Positions 10,729 to 20,854 of a DNA stretch of 23,910 nucleotides are shown here, piece after piece. Both the position numbers and the translations under genes were made by a program. The notes under the pieces were generated by a model. The model was not told the DNA's origin and made no database searches. It saw only the letters and a list, made by a program, of their open reading frames with translations. Source of the stretch: Irineochytrium annulatum (taxonomy: Eukaryota; Chytridiomycota; Chytridiomycetes; Chytridiales; Chytridiaceae). The stretch spans positions 1 through 23,910 of the forward strand of contig JADGJL010000357.1 of assembly GCA_027600665.1 (NCBI GenBank), given 5' to 3'. The first letter of the stretch is position 1. Every line of letters begins with the position of its first letter.

Positions 10729-12507
10729 ATGAGCGAGTACCAGGTACGTCCCTGCGATTGATCGACCTGCGATCTAAGCTGCTCGATAGCAACAGTTTAC
10801 CTGGAAGATCACTGGACGGCCTGGGCTGGCCAGGCCTAAGGCCGGGGCGTGGGAGGGGCCATCCGACGGGGCTATTGCCCGCGCGCTGCCGGTGACGGCG
10901 GGGCCGGAGAGGGTCGAGATGGAGCGATATCTGGACGACGAGGAGGATATGTACTCCCGCCCCAATAATTATGGAGGCCGCCCGGAGCAGGTTAGCAACG
11001 GAATAGGACGTAACTCGATTTTAACGCTTGGTAATTAGAGCAACGGTCTTCGCCCTTCTCTGCGGAATCCTGCGCCTGCGGCCTACCGTCAGCCACCGCC
11101 GTCCTTTAAAACCTCCAACATGGTCTCCTACGGACACGGTAATGTGACGCCAGCCACGGATGATCTCTATATGAAGTCGTTCAACGCTAAGGTTCCTATG
11201 CAGGAGGTGTGTGGTCTATTCATTCTTCGCGAAATTTTAACGTTTTGGCTCAGGCGTACCCAAGCACCATTCGCCGGATCGCTCGGACCGCAGCCGTCAA
11301 CGATGAGCTTGCGGCGGGTGCCCGCAGCGCAGCCGACGGCGCCTTCCGCGCCTTTGTGGATGCAAAGCAATCTGCCGCGAAGACTGGCGCTCATCGAAAC
11401 TACCAGACGGAGTACCAGAGGGAGTTCTTAGACTGGAATCGCTCGCTGCTCCTCGCCAAGCCCGGTCGCCCCGTCACCGTAACCGATCTCGCCCCGGGCC
11501 GTCCCTACTCCGCTGCGATGAACGACGCCGAGGTGGAGCGGCAGCAGGAGGGCCGTTATCAGCTTGCGCGCGCTCGCGATGAGGTTAGGGAGAACAAGCC
11601 CCGCGCGGGGCCGAACCGCTCTCAGCAGCAAGGTTCGGTCCGGTTCGAACCGAAGACGACGGGGCAGCGCAATGTGAGCGCCGTCGCGCAGGCCGGCCTT
11701 ACGGGCCGGCAACTTGCCGAGAGGGAGTATGAGGATTACGGGGACTCGCGCGTACGGATGGAGCCTGGGCGCAACGGCACGCACGGCGCGTATCCGTCTG
11801 CTTACGAAGCGGAGGCGCAGATTAACGCCGAACGGGGGTTTGGTGACGACAGGGACGCATACGGAGGAAGGAACGGACACGTTAGCCCGAGGACGGCGGG
11901 CTACGGTCACGCGGCGGTGCGGCCGGGATCGCCGGGCTATGGTCCGTCGGCGGTGCGGTCCGGCTCGCCGAGCTATGGCCCGGCGGCGGTTCGGTCGGGC
12001 TCGCCAAGCTATGGCCCTGCGGCGGCGCGGACGAGTTCGCCGAGCGAGTGGGTTGAGGACGGACATGCGCCCGCGCAGAGACACGGGACTGTCGGGGCTG
12101 GCGTTCACCCGCCGCATGGCTACTCCCGTGACGGGCGGGTGGACCCTTCGCGCGGCGGATGGGTGGAGAATGAGGCTGGATCCGCGCGGAACCAGGGGAT
12201 TAATGAAAATTATGCTTACGGGCCGCAGGGTTCCGACCACGGGCTCGTTGTGGACCGTGGTGTCGGACCTCGAGGGTATACGGATCGGAATCCTCATCCG
12301 CGGACGCAGAGTGTCGAGAGGGGTGCGCAGGTGCCGAGGGCAGCGTACGACGACAGGGCACGCGAGAGGTCCTCCGGCCAGCCTGGCGGGCAGCGGGGTC
12401 AGCGTATTGTCACGTACAGGGCAGAGGCACCTGTGACTTATCGGCTGGCGGAGGACATGTTGAGGAGGGCGAAAAATGGCCAGCCGGCGAGAGTTCCAGC
12501 GTACTAG
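10729..12507 (+). CDS. MDM1-like microtubule/centriole-associated protein
   Basis: Proposed exons are 10729-10743, 10790-10990, 11039-11206 and 11254-12507, giving 545 residues. Exon 1 encodes only MSEYQ; using the acceptor at 10789 (GATAG) the protein begins MSEYQQQFTWK, very close to the SEYQRQFVWK/SEYQRNFLWK motifs of animal MDM1, a microtubule-binding centriole protein. KAGAW near residue 22, also found in MDM1, and a second motif TEYQREFLDW near residue 180 support this. An alternative acceptor at 10795 would drop two residues (MSEYQFTWK). The rest is basic, rich in Gly, Pro, Arg and Ser, and likely disordered, with four 12-residue repeats at about 344-391. Introns of 46, 48 and 47 nt are all in phase 0. 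The next gene downstream is ODAD3. The exon structure is good, the family call moderate: it rests on short motifs. Confidence 0.65.
11899..12042 (+). repeat. Four tandem 36-bp coding repeats
   Basis: Four consecutive 36-bp units within the MDM1-like gene encode GYGHAAVRPGSP, GYGPSAVRSGSP, SYGPAAVRSGSP and SYGPAAARTSSP. The units differ by a few substitutions and keep the frame. The consensus (G/S)YGPAAVRSGSP has an R-x-[GS]-S-P core that could be phosphorylated by proline-directed kinases; that is inference. Such arrays often vary in copy number between strains. Confidence 0.9.
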
Positions 12508-12822
12508 CGTTATGTTATGAAGTGTTGTTATGAATTTATTTACTTTCTTTGGCCTTTGCTGGAGTATTTATTTTGTTATCTGCCTCTACTCGACTGTTTG
12601 CATGGCTATGAATAAAGCGTCACATTATCCTTTCCTTTAACGCTTAAGCGGACTACGATTTCTCGTCAATGCTTCCTGATCACTAAGTGATAATAAACAA
12701 AATGGAGTTTCCTTGAGTGACGAAGATTGCCAGCAAAAGATCTTCAAGGGCGAGATCTGCAAGGCGCAAAATTGACGACGCGTTTGTGGCCCGTTATCGC
12801 ACCTCGCCTTTGCCTACACGCC
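12508..12822. other. Spacer between MDM1-like and ODAD3 genes
   Basis: The left side is an AT-rich 3' UTR of the MDM1-like gene with AATAAA at 12611-12616, about 104 nt past the stop. The right side is the short promoter of ODAD3. The ODAD3 reading frame stays open upstream of its ATG to about 12727, but without another ATG. No separate gene seen. Confidence 0.6.
12611..12616 (+). terminator. Polyadenylation signal, MDM1-like gene
   Basis: AATAAA in AT-rich sequence about 104 nt after the stop codon of the MDM1-like gene, at a usual distance for a fungal 3' UTR. Confidence 0.45.
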
Positions 12823-14819
12823 ATGTCGAAGGCCGGCCGACACCAGATGGACGACGAGCTACGCGACCTCAAGCTTCGATTCGACCTTCTTGGTAAAAGA
12901 TCGTGTTCCTGACGCGGTTAAACTGATGCAACATCGCAGAGGGCGACCGAAAGGCCTACTATGAGACCAGCCAGTGGGCGATCCGCACGAACAAGGAAGA
13001 CATCAGCCGACTGAGGTCTCAGAACAAAGATCTGAGTGAGGCTGTCGGAAGGCTGAAGAAGAACGAGACCGACGCGCAGAACCGACTGGCCTTGACGGAG
13101 CTAGAGCGGTTGGACTACAGAATCTGCGAGATTCACAGGAAGCACGACGAACTGCAGGCAGAGGCAAAGAGGAAGGACGCCAGTCTTAGGAAGAAGCGAG
13201 ACCTTCTCGAGGGCTTGAAGCGGGAGGCGGAGGCGGTCAAGTCGAACGTGCAGAACTCTTCGCAGGCCAAGGTTCGTGATGCCGCGCGCGCGTCGTGAGT
13301 CTAAAGCTGGTTTACAGGAGGTGCGAATGCTCCAGAATCGGCTCGACAAGGGCATGATCAAGTTCAACGAGGCCCACTCGATTCGGAAGACGTACGAGCA
13401 TATCGTGGAGAGGCTTCAAGAGGAACGTCTATCATTCCACGGCCAGTTAGCCACTTTTGAGAAGACGTTGAAGGCGAAGAAGCAGGACCTACTTGATTTG
13501 GAGACGATGTCGCGAGACGCAAACCTTGCCAAAGAACTCGCAAAGGTAACTCTCTTTTTTCGCAAACGAATACTAAATCCCAGTCTCGAGGCCGAGCTTG
13601 CTAAGTTTGAACAACAGCTTAACGAGGACAGAAAGTTTAGGGAGAAAGACCTACATGCCCGGAGAGCGATGGTCAAACAGAAAGTGGAAGTACACGACAA
13701 GATGATAGACGCCAAGGTCAGCTTGAATTTGATACCCTAGACCTTACGAAGTGCTTGTAGTCCTCGAGGCTAGGTGACCCTAATGCCGATGTCGGATCCA
13801 ACGCGGCCATGAACTACGACGAGTCAAAGGACAAGAAGATGGCAGAATATGAGGAGACTATGCGGCTCATCAAGGAGGCGACAGGGTTCTCGGACATCAA
13901 CGAGGTCATCGCCAAGTTCCAGTCCCAGGGTGACACGCACAACCACCTCGTCAAGCTTCAGGAGCAGCACGAAGCCCGCCTGGAGGAGCTAACAAAAAAG
14001 AGGATTGAGGTCCTAGCGAACTTCGAGGAGCTCAAATATTCGGGCGAGTCAAGGACTTTGCATTCGGAGAGGATGATCGACGGCTTCCATCAGCACCTGG
14101 GCGAGGCGGGCGCGAGGGTCCAAGAGTCAAAACACAAGTACGACCGCGTCGCGAAGCTAATGGCGGATACGCAGGCGGGGATCAAGCATCTGTGCGACAA
14201 GCTCGATTTAATCCAGCTGGTAAGACAAACAATCAAACAACCTGCACGCACGTCTCCGTGTCTCTAACGATTTGGCATACAGCCGGAGGAGTCGGCCAAG
14301 ATGCAGATGGGCGACGACACGGTCAAACAAATCCTTGAGACGTGCGTGGCGAAGCTGGACATGATGGGGAAAAACCTACAAGGAAAGGAGCTCCCGGAGG
14401 TAGGACTGCTCACACGACCCGGTACTCACTAATAATTGTCGTGCTTCAGCCCATCCAGTCGACTCCTACCCAACAGCTACCGGCAGAACCTGTCGGCATC
14501 CTTCAGAAGACCGCGCACGTGCTGCCAACATACAACACTCGCGTCAAGCTTAGGCCGGCCGAGTTCGAGGTTACTTTAAGTGAAGGTTGGTGATGTCGCT
14601 TGTCGCGCACTTGAGGTTGAAGTCTCTCAACGTAGACGAGGACGACAATGGCGAAGACAGCACGGAAGTCCCGGACCGGAATTCGATTAAGAAACGCATC
14701 AACCAGCTGTTGAACGCACAGGTCAAGACCGGACCGCATAAAAAGCACAAAAAGAAGAAGGTTGGTGTGGTTGCAATCGAGTTTCCGCTGAAGCTTTCCG
14801 ACAGGAGGTGGCGGCATAG
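12823..14819 (+). CDS. ODAD3: Outer dynein arm docking complex subunit 3 (CCDC151)
   Basis: ODAD3/CCDC151 is a coiled-coil protein needed to dock outer dynein arms on the doublet microtubules of motile cilia and flagella. Nine exons (12823-12892, 12940-13271, 13318-13545, 13591-13716, 13761-14219, 14283-14399, 14450-14585, 14636-14760, 14805-14819) join in frame to 535 residues; the human protein is about 595. Family landmarks occur in order: LLEGDRKAYYETSQW (human LLEGDRKAFFESSQW), LQNRLDKG, AKFEQQLNEDRKFRE, IKEATGF, FQSQGDT, ELKYSGE, LPTYNTRV, then an acidic DEDD stretch and a basic HKKHKKKK end. Long heptad-like coiled coil covers most of it. The 3' splice sites were chosen by frame and homology; the one ending at 13590 (TCGAG) is weak-looking. 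The last intron is uncertain: without it the frame runs to 14910. Presence of this gene implies a flagellated life stage. Confidence 0.93.
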
Positions 14820-15036
14820 GTTTGTCGATACGGATTCGTTTACTAAGCAGTTGTGTTTGTCCCAACTTTCCTTTCATACATGTACTGCCTTGATACTTCA
14901 ATGCATTTAAAACAAACTTCGACTATTTGTTTCTTGGCTATTTCTTTACGCCAGCTCTCCTCGCCCACACAAAAACGACCTGCTTGCCACCTGCAGTCCA
15001 GTGCATTTGCTTCAAAGTGTGTCCGGACATGCGGAC

Positions 15037-17284
15037 ATGCTGATGGACATGCAAACTCTCAGCGTCACGCCCGAGCTCGAGAAGGAGATCACGATGGAGG
15101 AGGCCGCCGTCGCTGTCGCTGTCGCTGTCTCGCCCATGATTGCCAACGGGGACACTGGCGTTGTCTCTCCGTTGCACCGTGAAGTGCGAGCGGTTACTCG
15201 GAGCATCTTTAAAGGTAGGCCCTTAACGCGATTTCCGCGTTCTCTGACCTGAATGGCCTTCATCGTCCCGTCCTCGCGCCTAGAAATTCAGAGTGAGTGG
15301 TCGTGCTTTCAAAAGGGGGCGTTGGGCTAACGGACGTCGTAGATGGCCGCCGGAGTTTAGCTGCCAGCGTGAAGGTGAAAATGGAAGCCGATGAATCACT
15401 CCTCCCGACGGCCGCCGAGGAAGATGCGGTGATGGACGAAAACGTCGCTTCTGGTTCGGGAACATCCGCAAAATCGGCCGGCGACCACATCGGAAGCAAT
15501 GCATCGGATGCCGGGACAGCCAACGACATTCACGACGACGATATGGAATTCGACACGGCTTGCTCAAGTCAGGTCGAGAACTTCTTCGCGATCATCCGAA
15601 CCCGCGGCCTCGACCAGGGCATGTACACGGACGTGCGGGTGCGCGCGTTCGACTTGGATTATCAGCTCCACCGCATTATCCTGATCACGAACCCGTACAT
15701 GTCATCCCTCCTCCTCTCGGCCCCGAGCGATGCGGACGTGCTCGTCATCCCACCCTCCTCGCTGAAGCTCGTGACCCCATCTGCCTTCGAGATCATACTC
15801 GGGCGCGTCTACGGCCGGCAGGATATACCGGAGGAGGCGTGGCACGACATACCGTCGCTCATGGCCGCCGCCACCGTCTTCAGCGATCCGGACCTGTATG
15901 CGCAATGTCTCGCGCGCCTCACCGCTGCGACGTCCGACACAGGCGGTTCGACTCCGCAGCAGCGCCAGGAGCTGGTTTGCATGCTGCGGTTCTCGGAGGC
16001 CATGGCGCGCGACGGTGACCCGGCCAATAGGCGCATCCGCGCGCAGGTCATGAACGCGTGCGTCTCCATGATCTGCTCCATGGGCGGTGGTAACGGCGAG
16101 GGCGGGGATGGGGATACAGAGATTAAGGAGATCCTGACGCGGCTCCCGGTCACGTGGTTGGAGAAGCTCGCAGCGTCGGACTGCCTCCACGTCGCCCGCG
16201 GTGAGTTCGGGCGGTACTCCCTCATCCGTGACGTGATTGTCGCGCGCCGGCGGGCGAGACAAGAGCGTCGTGCACGTTCTCCTGGCGCGAGTCGGCCTTC
16301 GTCGCCACGGTTGGATGATCCAGACGATCAGATAGACGAGCTAAAGGTCCTGGCCGGGGAAATCAGGGTCCTCTCGCATGCCGTCGGTTACATGCACCTG
16401 ACGCCGGCGGAGATCTTGGCGGTCAAGAGGGAAGCGGATGTGCCAGGGGATTTGCCGGGTAACATTGCGCTGGATGTGATGCAGTTGGTGCATAGCGTTA
16501 CAAGTGCGTCGGTCGAGGAGACCACCCTTGATGCGAGGTTGAGGACGGCAAGGAGCCTCGGGTTTTCTGAGGGGGAACTCGAAAGCGCGAAGAGGTTGCA
16601 TTGGATCGCGGGCTACTACCCACTTAGGTAGGAGATGTCGTTGTCGTGGGTTAAGCCTCTTTTAACGTTTATGTAAGTGATAACCCGGCCGATGTGTTGG
16701 CCTCCTTGGAAAAGATCCCGTTGACCTTTCCGCCCTACCGATGCTATCAACAATTACCCTCCGGCAAAGAATGGATCGGCAGCGATCTTATCAAAATGGA
16801 CGCTTTTTTCTACGGTAAGCATCTATCCATCCTGCGTCTGTCATTATCTTTAGTATACTAATATTGATAATAAGCGGGATCGGCGTGGACGATTCAACTT
16901 CGCTCCTATCCCGACGACGACAGACTTGGTTGCTTTATGTATGGTTGCTAAGGCTCAGATTGCTGACTAACGACTTCGTCTTTTCAGTAACCGGTCCAAG
17001 TCCGACTCGATGCCCTACACCGACCCACGCGAGGCCATCATCGCCCGATATCGCGTCGTGATTCTTTGCGGGCGTGAGGTCTTGCATTTTGCTGGGAGAG
17101 CCTTGTTCGGGCCTTCAGCGAAGGGACATTGCGACACTTGGGGCGAGGTCGATGAGCGGGTGAGGAGAACACCTATTAAATGAATTTCTCATTGCTTTCT
17201 GCGTCTTTCTCTTAGCTTCACGAAGTGATTCACGAAAATGCCAACTTACCAATTCGATTCACCGTCTCGGTGGAGCTAGAATGA
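15037..17284 (+). CDS. BTB/POZ protein with conserved C-terminal domain
   Basis: Seven exons are proposed: 15037-15214, a 9-nt microexon 15284-15292, 15343-16627, 16678-16814, 16875-16938, 16988-17159 and 17216-17284, giving 637 residues. The BTB fold lies at about residues 140-257 (YTDVRVRAFDLDYQLHRIIL, then SPYM-like NPYMSSLLL). BTB proteins dimerise and often serve as Cullin-3 adaptors. The large frame seems to stop at 16631, but CTTAG|GTAGGA there is a splice donor. The following exons encode TFPPYRCYQQL, GSAWTIQLRSYPDDDRLGCF, YTDPREAIIARYRVVILCG and WGEVDERLHE, a pattern I associate with the C-terminal module of germ-cell-less-type BTB proteins (FPPFRF, GSLWNVY, QLGVYLHR, YVDPR). Branch sites CTAAC and CTAAT precede the acceptors. 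Without the microexon, a single 128-nt intron also keeps frame. The start is the first of three close in-frame ATGs. The N-terminus is the least certain part. Confidence 0.82.
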
Positions 17285-17622
17285 GAAGATGCCTACCCGC
17301 TGTCGACATTAAAGTCTCTTGTTTGGTCATTTCATAAGTTATCTATTTCTTTCCTCGGTCTCCTTGTACTTAAGCCCTGCAATTTGCTAGTTTTCTTCAA
17401 ATTTCAAATCTTCGTAAATAGCGAAAAGTAATAAAGAGTAAGTATCGCTGTGATCTCCAAGTATTAGCAACACTTTGTTGTTTTCGTTCTTGTACATTTT
17501 CGACGGATTACCAAACAAAGGTACGCTTGAGGCATGAAAACGCACATATATCATGTCAATAAGCAATGCTAACGAATAATTGAAAATCCTGCTAAAGATG
17601 AAAACTCAAGCCAAAGAGGTTC
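17285..17622. other. Convergent spacer, BTB gene and hydrolase gene
   Basis: AT-rich sequence between two converging genes. AATAAA at 17430-17435 lies about 146 nt after the BTB stop on the plus strand. No matching minus-strand signal for the hydrolase gene was recognised. No open frame of interest. Confidence 0.55.
17430..17435 (+). terminator. Polyadenylation signal, BTB gene
   Basis: AATAAA in AT-rich sequence about 146 nt past the proposed BTB stop at 17282-17284. It sits much better with that stop than with the one at 16631, almost 800 nt upstream, which supports the extended gene model. Confidence 0.45.
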
Positions 17623-20600
17623 TCATTCAGCGACAACCCCAATTTGAACTATCCTCGGAACCCTGTCGCTCGCTCTCCAACTCTCAACCGCCCTCCGCAC
17701 TACCACCGCCGACCGATCCACCAAGTCCCAATACCCTCCCGCATTTACAGCCCGATCAAACAGCGTCATGTGTGCCACAATGGCATCCTCTGAGTCGTTA
17801 GCTGTCGGCTGAAAGAGGTGACAGAGGCTCTGCGGCGGCGGGTTGATGAAAGTGCGAGGAGAAGGACATTGTGGGACGACGCGCTGTTTCGGCGGGTCCG
17901 ACAGCGACGCGGCAGCTTCCGTGGCAGCAGAGTCGTCAGCGGCTGCGGGCTTGGCCGTCGCGGAGTTATCCTTCGGCTTAGCGTCGGAATCCGTCACCTC
18001 AGGATTAGCCGCTTTCGCGTCAGCCACATTCACGTTCACGTCTTCATCCACTTTTTCCTTCACGGCGGCCTTCACTTTTACCTCATCGTCCTTCTTGACG
18101 TCTTCCGTGGGCACCGCATTCGCTGTGGTGGAGATGTCGACAGTTGAATCCTTTTCTAACTTAACATCCTCGTTTGCAACTGCCACTTCCTTAACGTCCG
18201 CCTTTCCTTCCTCGGCCTCCTTCACCTTCTTTTCCTCGACCGGCAACGGGGGTAACTATTCAAAAGACACTTAGATAACGAAAAGACAAAGCGCGAAAAC
18301 GAACCTCCACAAAGAAGCACCGGAATGTCAGCCTGCCTAGCGCAGCCTCCCCCCTCAAAACCTCCAACCTCTTTATGCCGTCCTCCTTAGTCTCTCCCCA
18401 AAGCGGATACAGAAACTGCAGGTGCTTCGACGCCTCGTTTACATGGCTCGCCGCCCACGTCACCGCGACCGACTGCACCAGCGGAGCCGCGAGGAGCAAA
18501 CCGCCGCTGTAGTACGTCCCCGCCGCGACGGCGGCACCCGCCAAACCGACAGTCAGCCATGGTACCCATGAAGACGACGAGGCTGGAACAGCGGTCGCCT
18601 CCGTCGCCTCAGCCTCTCCGGGGGGCTTGTCTCCCTCCACAAGGGGTTTGTCTCCCTCAGCCGTGAGCGCCGGCAACTCCTCCTTTACCTCCTCAACCCG
18701 GTCCTCGCCCGATACGATCGGCCCAACCACCCGCGAGCGACCCGCCTTAACCGACATCGAAGCCCTCCGTAGGATCCGACCTGCATCCGCGTCAAGCTCC
18801 TCCGCAAGATCCAGGCCCTCCCCGTTCTTAAAGCTCGGCGGCGTCATCGGCGATCCCTCCGGACCAGGAGACAACAGCTGCGCGAATGGGTCAAACCGCA
18901 TGAAACCCGGCGTAGTTGGTGACAACACAGAGCTATTGGCGAGTGCCGCGGCCGCAATAAGCGTGGCTGTCTCCATGCCGGCTGTCTCGGCAATTGCCTC
19001 GTGCCCGCCATCGAACCGCACGGCCGGATCCGGATCTTCCGTTGCGTCCTCCTCCGTCTTAATGCGAAGCGTTGGACCCTCCTCAGCCTCGGACTCGGGC
19101 ACGAACGGCTCCGGCGCCGCCTCCCGCACATCATCCCCGGCATCCTCCTCGTCCTTCTCATCCAACTCCAGCTCCTCAAACTTCTCCTTCGTCTTCTCCT
19201 TCTCAATGATTGACCTCGTACCCACAGCCGCGGCCGCGACCATCGTCCCCGCGCCGGCAATCGCCATCCGGCCCCACGTCAGCCTCGGAATAACGGCCGA
19301 CGCCAGGCCCAAAACACCAGGGACGGCCCCGACGACCGCGACGGTGCCCGCGATCGCCAGTCCAGGAAGGGCGTTGACGGCAGCGGTCTTCAGCCGCTCG
19401 GAGACGCCCGACGTATATGCGGCCGGAATGTTCCGATTAACGGCGTCGGCCGTCGCGTGTATGGCAGCCGCGCCGGCGGCCAGAGTCATGGACGCCCCCT
19501 GCGCGGCTACGGCCGGGAGGTGTGAAACAGCCGACGAGGCGCCTTTCGCGGCAACGCGTGCTCCCTCTGCGGCAGCTGTCGGGAAGCTTGTGACGGCGGA
19601 GTACGCGGCCGAGGGTGCAGACGCGACGGCTGATAAAGCGGCGGATGAGGCCGAGTAGGCTGCTGCAGGGGCGGAGGCAATGGTGGAGTAGGCCACGCTC
19701 GGTGCTGAACGGATGGCGTCGTAGGCGGCGGAGGGGGCAGATGTAACGGCGTTGTAGGCTGTTGACGGCGCAGTGACGGCGGCCTTTGAAAGGGATTCCG
19801 GCAGTGCTATGGTTGGGACCGGAGGCAAGGTAGGGACGAAGGGGGAAAGGATAGACGCCGCGCGCGTCGGCGCAGCAGAAGAGTAAACTGACGGGTGGAG
19901 CCCAAAGAATGGCGAGTCGTAGGCGATGATGGCAATGATATTAATCTCGGGGAATATCCTCGACTTCGGTGAAGGTGGAGCTTTGTTGATAAGAAATGCC
20001 GACTCCGCGTGCTCCTTCCCGTCCTCGTTATCCCATACGAGCTCGACCTTCTCCGACGTCCCTGCCGCCGCTTCCGCTGCCGCCTCCGCCTTCTTCTTAT
20101 CGGCCCAGAACGACGCGAACCACGAATCCTTGCCGGGTTCGGCTTTCTTCGAGGGGCCTCCGTGCTTCTTCTCCCACTCCCGGTCAGCATTGTACAGCTT
20201 GCGGAAGGCGTCGACCGCGAGAAGACCGCCCATAGAATGTGCCAAGATAACAACGCTGTCGAACTCAGGAGCTGCCGCGTTCATGATAAGCCAGTTACAC
20301 AGGTGGTTAACCGACTTCGTTATATCGCCCTGATGAGAAAGACCCATGGTAAGTCGCATGCTTAGCATTATCAACCACCTTGCAATCGTAGGTCGGAAGA
20401 ACTCGGCACTCGATGTTCCTAAGCTTGTGAGGAGGGACACGCATCGCATGGGCCAGGTCAGCAGGGAACGTGCCGAAGGACGCCTCAGAGCCGAAGAAGC
20501 CATGCACGAAGAGGAGGAGCGTCCGGCCCGGTTCGTCGGTGAGCGAGCGGTTCCCGTCCCCAAGCGACGATGGCATTGATGAAGACCGTGCGGGCGTCAT

Positions 20601-20696
20601 CAACCGCGCCTGGTACGGCGGCGGTGGTGGTTTATGGGCCAGCGGATGCCCGGCCTCATCCTCCATGACGTCGCCACCAAGGTCGCCAGCAAGCAT
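17623..20696 (-). CDS. DUF676-type alpha/beta hydrolase (putative lipase), long insert
   Basis: Exons 20696-20379, 20329-18305 and 18255-17623 join in phase 0 through two 49-nt introns (CTAAG branch sites) to 991 residues. LLLFVHGFFGSE (about 61-71) is the oxyanion-hole strand, LPTYDCKGDI crosses intron 1, and AHSMGG carries the nucleophile Ser138 (GxSxG variant HSMGG). YDSPFFGLHP is typical of fungal DUF676 esterases, and VAHMTLF with His943 is the likely catalytic histidine. Between these lies an insert of about 650 residues: an AP-S/T-AAY repeat zone (292-361), hydrophobic stretches near 427-473 and 690-735 that may enter or lie along membranes, and acidic charged linkers. The likely role is acyl-ester hydrolysis on a lipid substrate at a membrane; the substrate is unknown. 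ATG 20696 is the first in frame; 20674 near MEDEAG is an alternative. Confidence 0.82.
19565..19774 (-). repeat. AP-S-AAY coding repeat zone in hydrolase insert
   Basis: The hydrolase reads through six or seven degenerate units of about 10-11 residues: APSTAYNAVTS, APSAAYDAIRS, APSVAYSTIAS, APAAAYSAS and APSAAYSAVTS among them. They are Ala/Ser/Tyr rich with regular spacing, which suggests an amphipathic or rod-like segment. Purifying selection seems to keep the frame, as there are no stops through the zone. Confidence 0.8.
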
Positions 20697-20799
20697 TTGA
20701 CCGAAATTGCAGTGAATTGGCCACACGATCTTCTGGCATCGTGTGCGAATGCCGCAAGGTCAAAGTGCAGAATAAAAAAGTATGCGCGAAAAAGGGCGA

Positions 20800-20805
20800 T
20801 TTATT
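20800..20805 (-). terminator. Polyadenylation signal, uS13 gene
   Basis: TTTATT on the plus strand reads AATAAA on the minus strand, about 50 nt after the uS13 stop at 20855-20857 and just over 100 nt before the start of the next minus-strand gene. Confidence 0.5.
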
Positions 20806-20854
20806 ATTAATGACCTTTGATATAAACACCAAATGCACCCAACCCCAACGATGC

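Noticed and set aside
11428..12297. 289-codon minus-strand frame opposite the MDM1-like gene
   Set aside because: Arg/Pro-rich antisense of the Gly/Arg-rich repeats; the plus-strand frame is the one that splices to the MDM1 motif exon.
13546..13583. 38-nt intron ending at CCCAG in ODAD3
   Set aside because: It would shift the frame into a stop; the acceptor at 13590 keeps the frame and gives the expected family alignment.
18627..19658. 343-codon plus-strand frame opposite the hydrolase gene
   Set aside because: Ser/Ala-rich antisense shadow of the hydrolase's low-complexity insert; no independent features.
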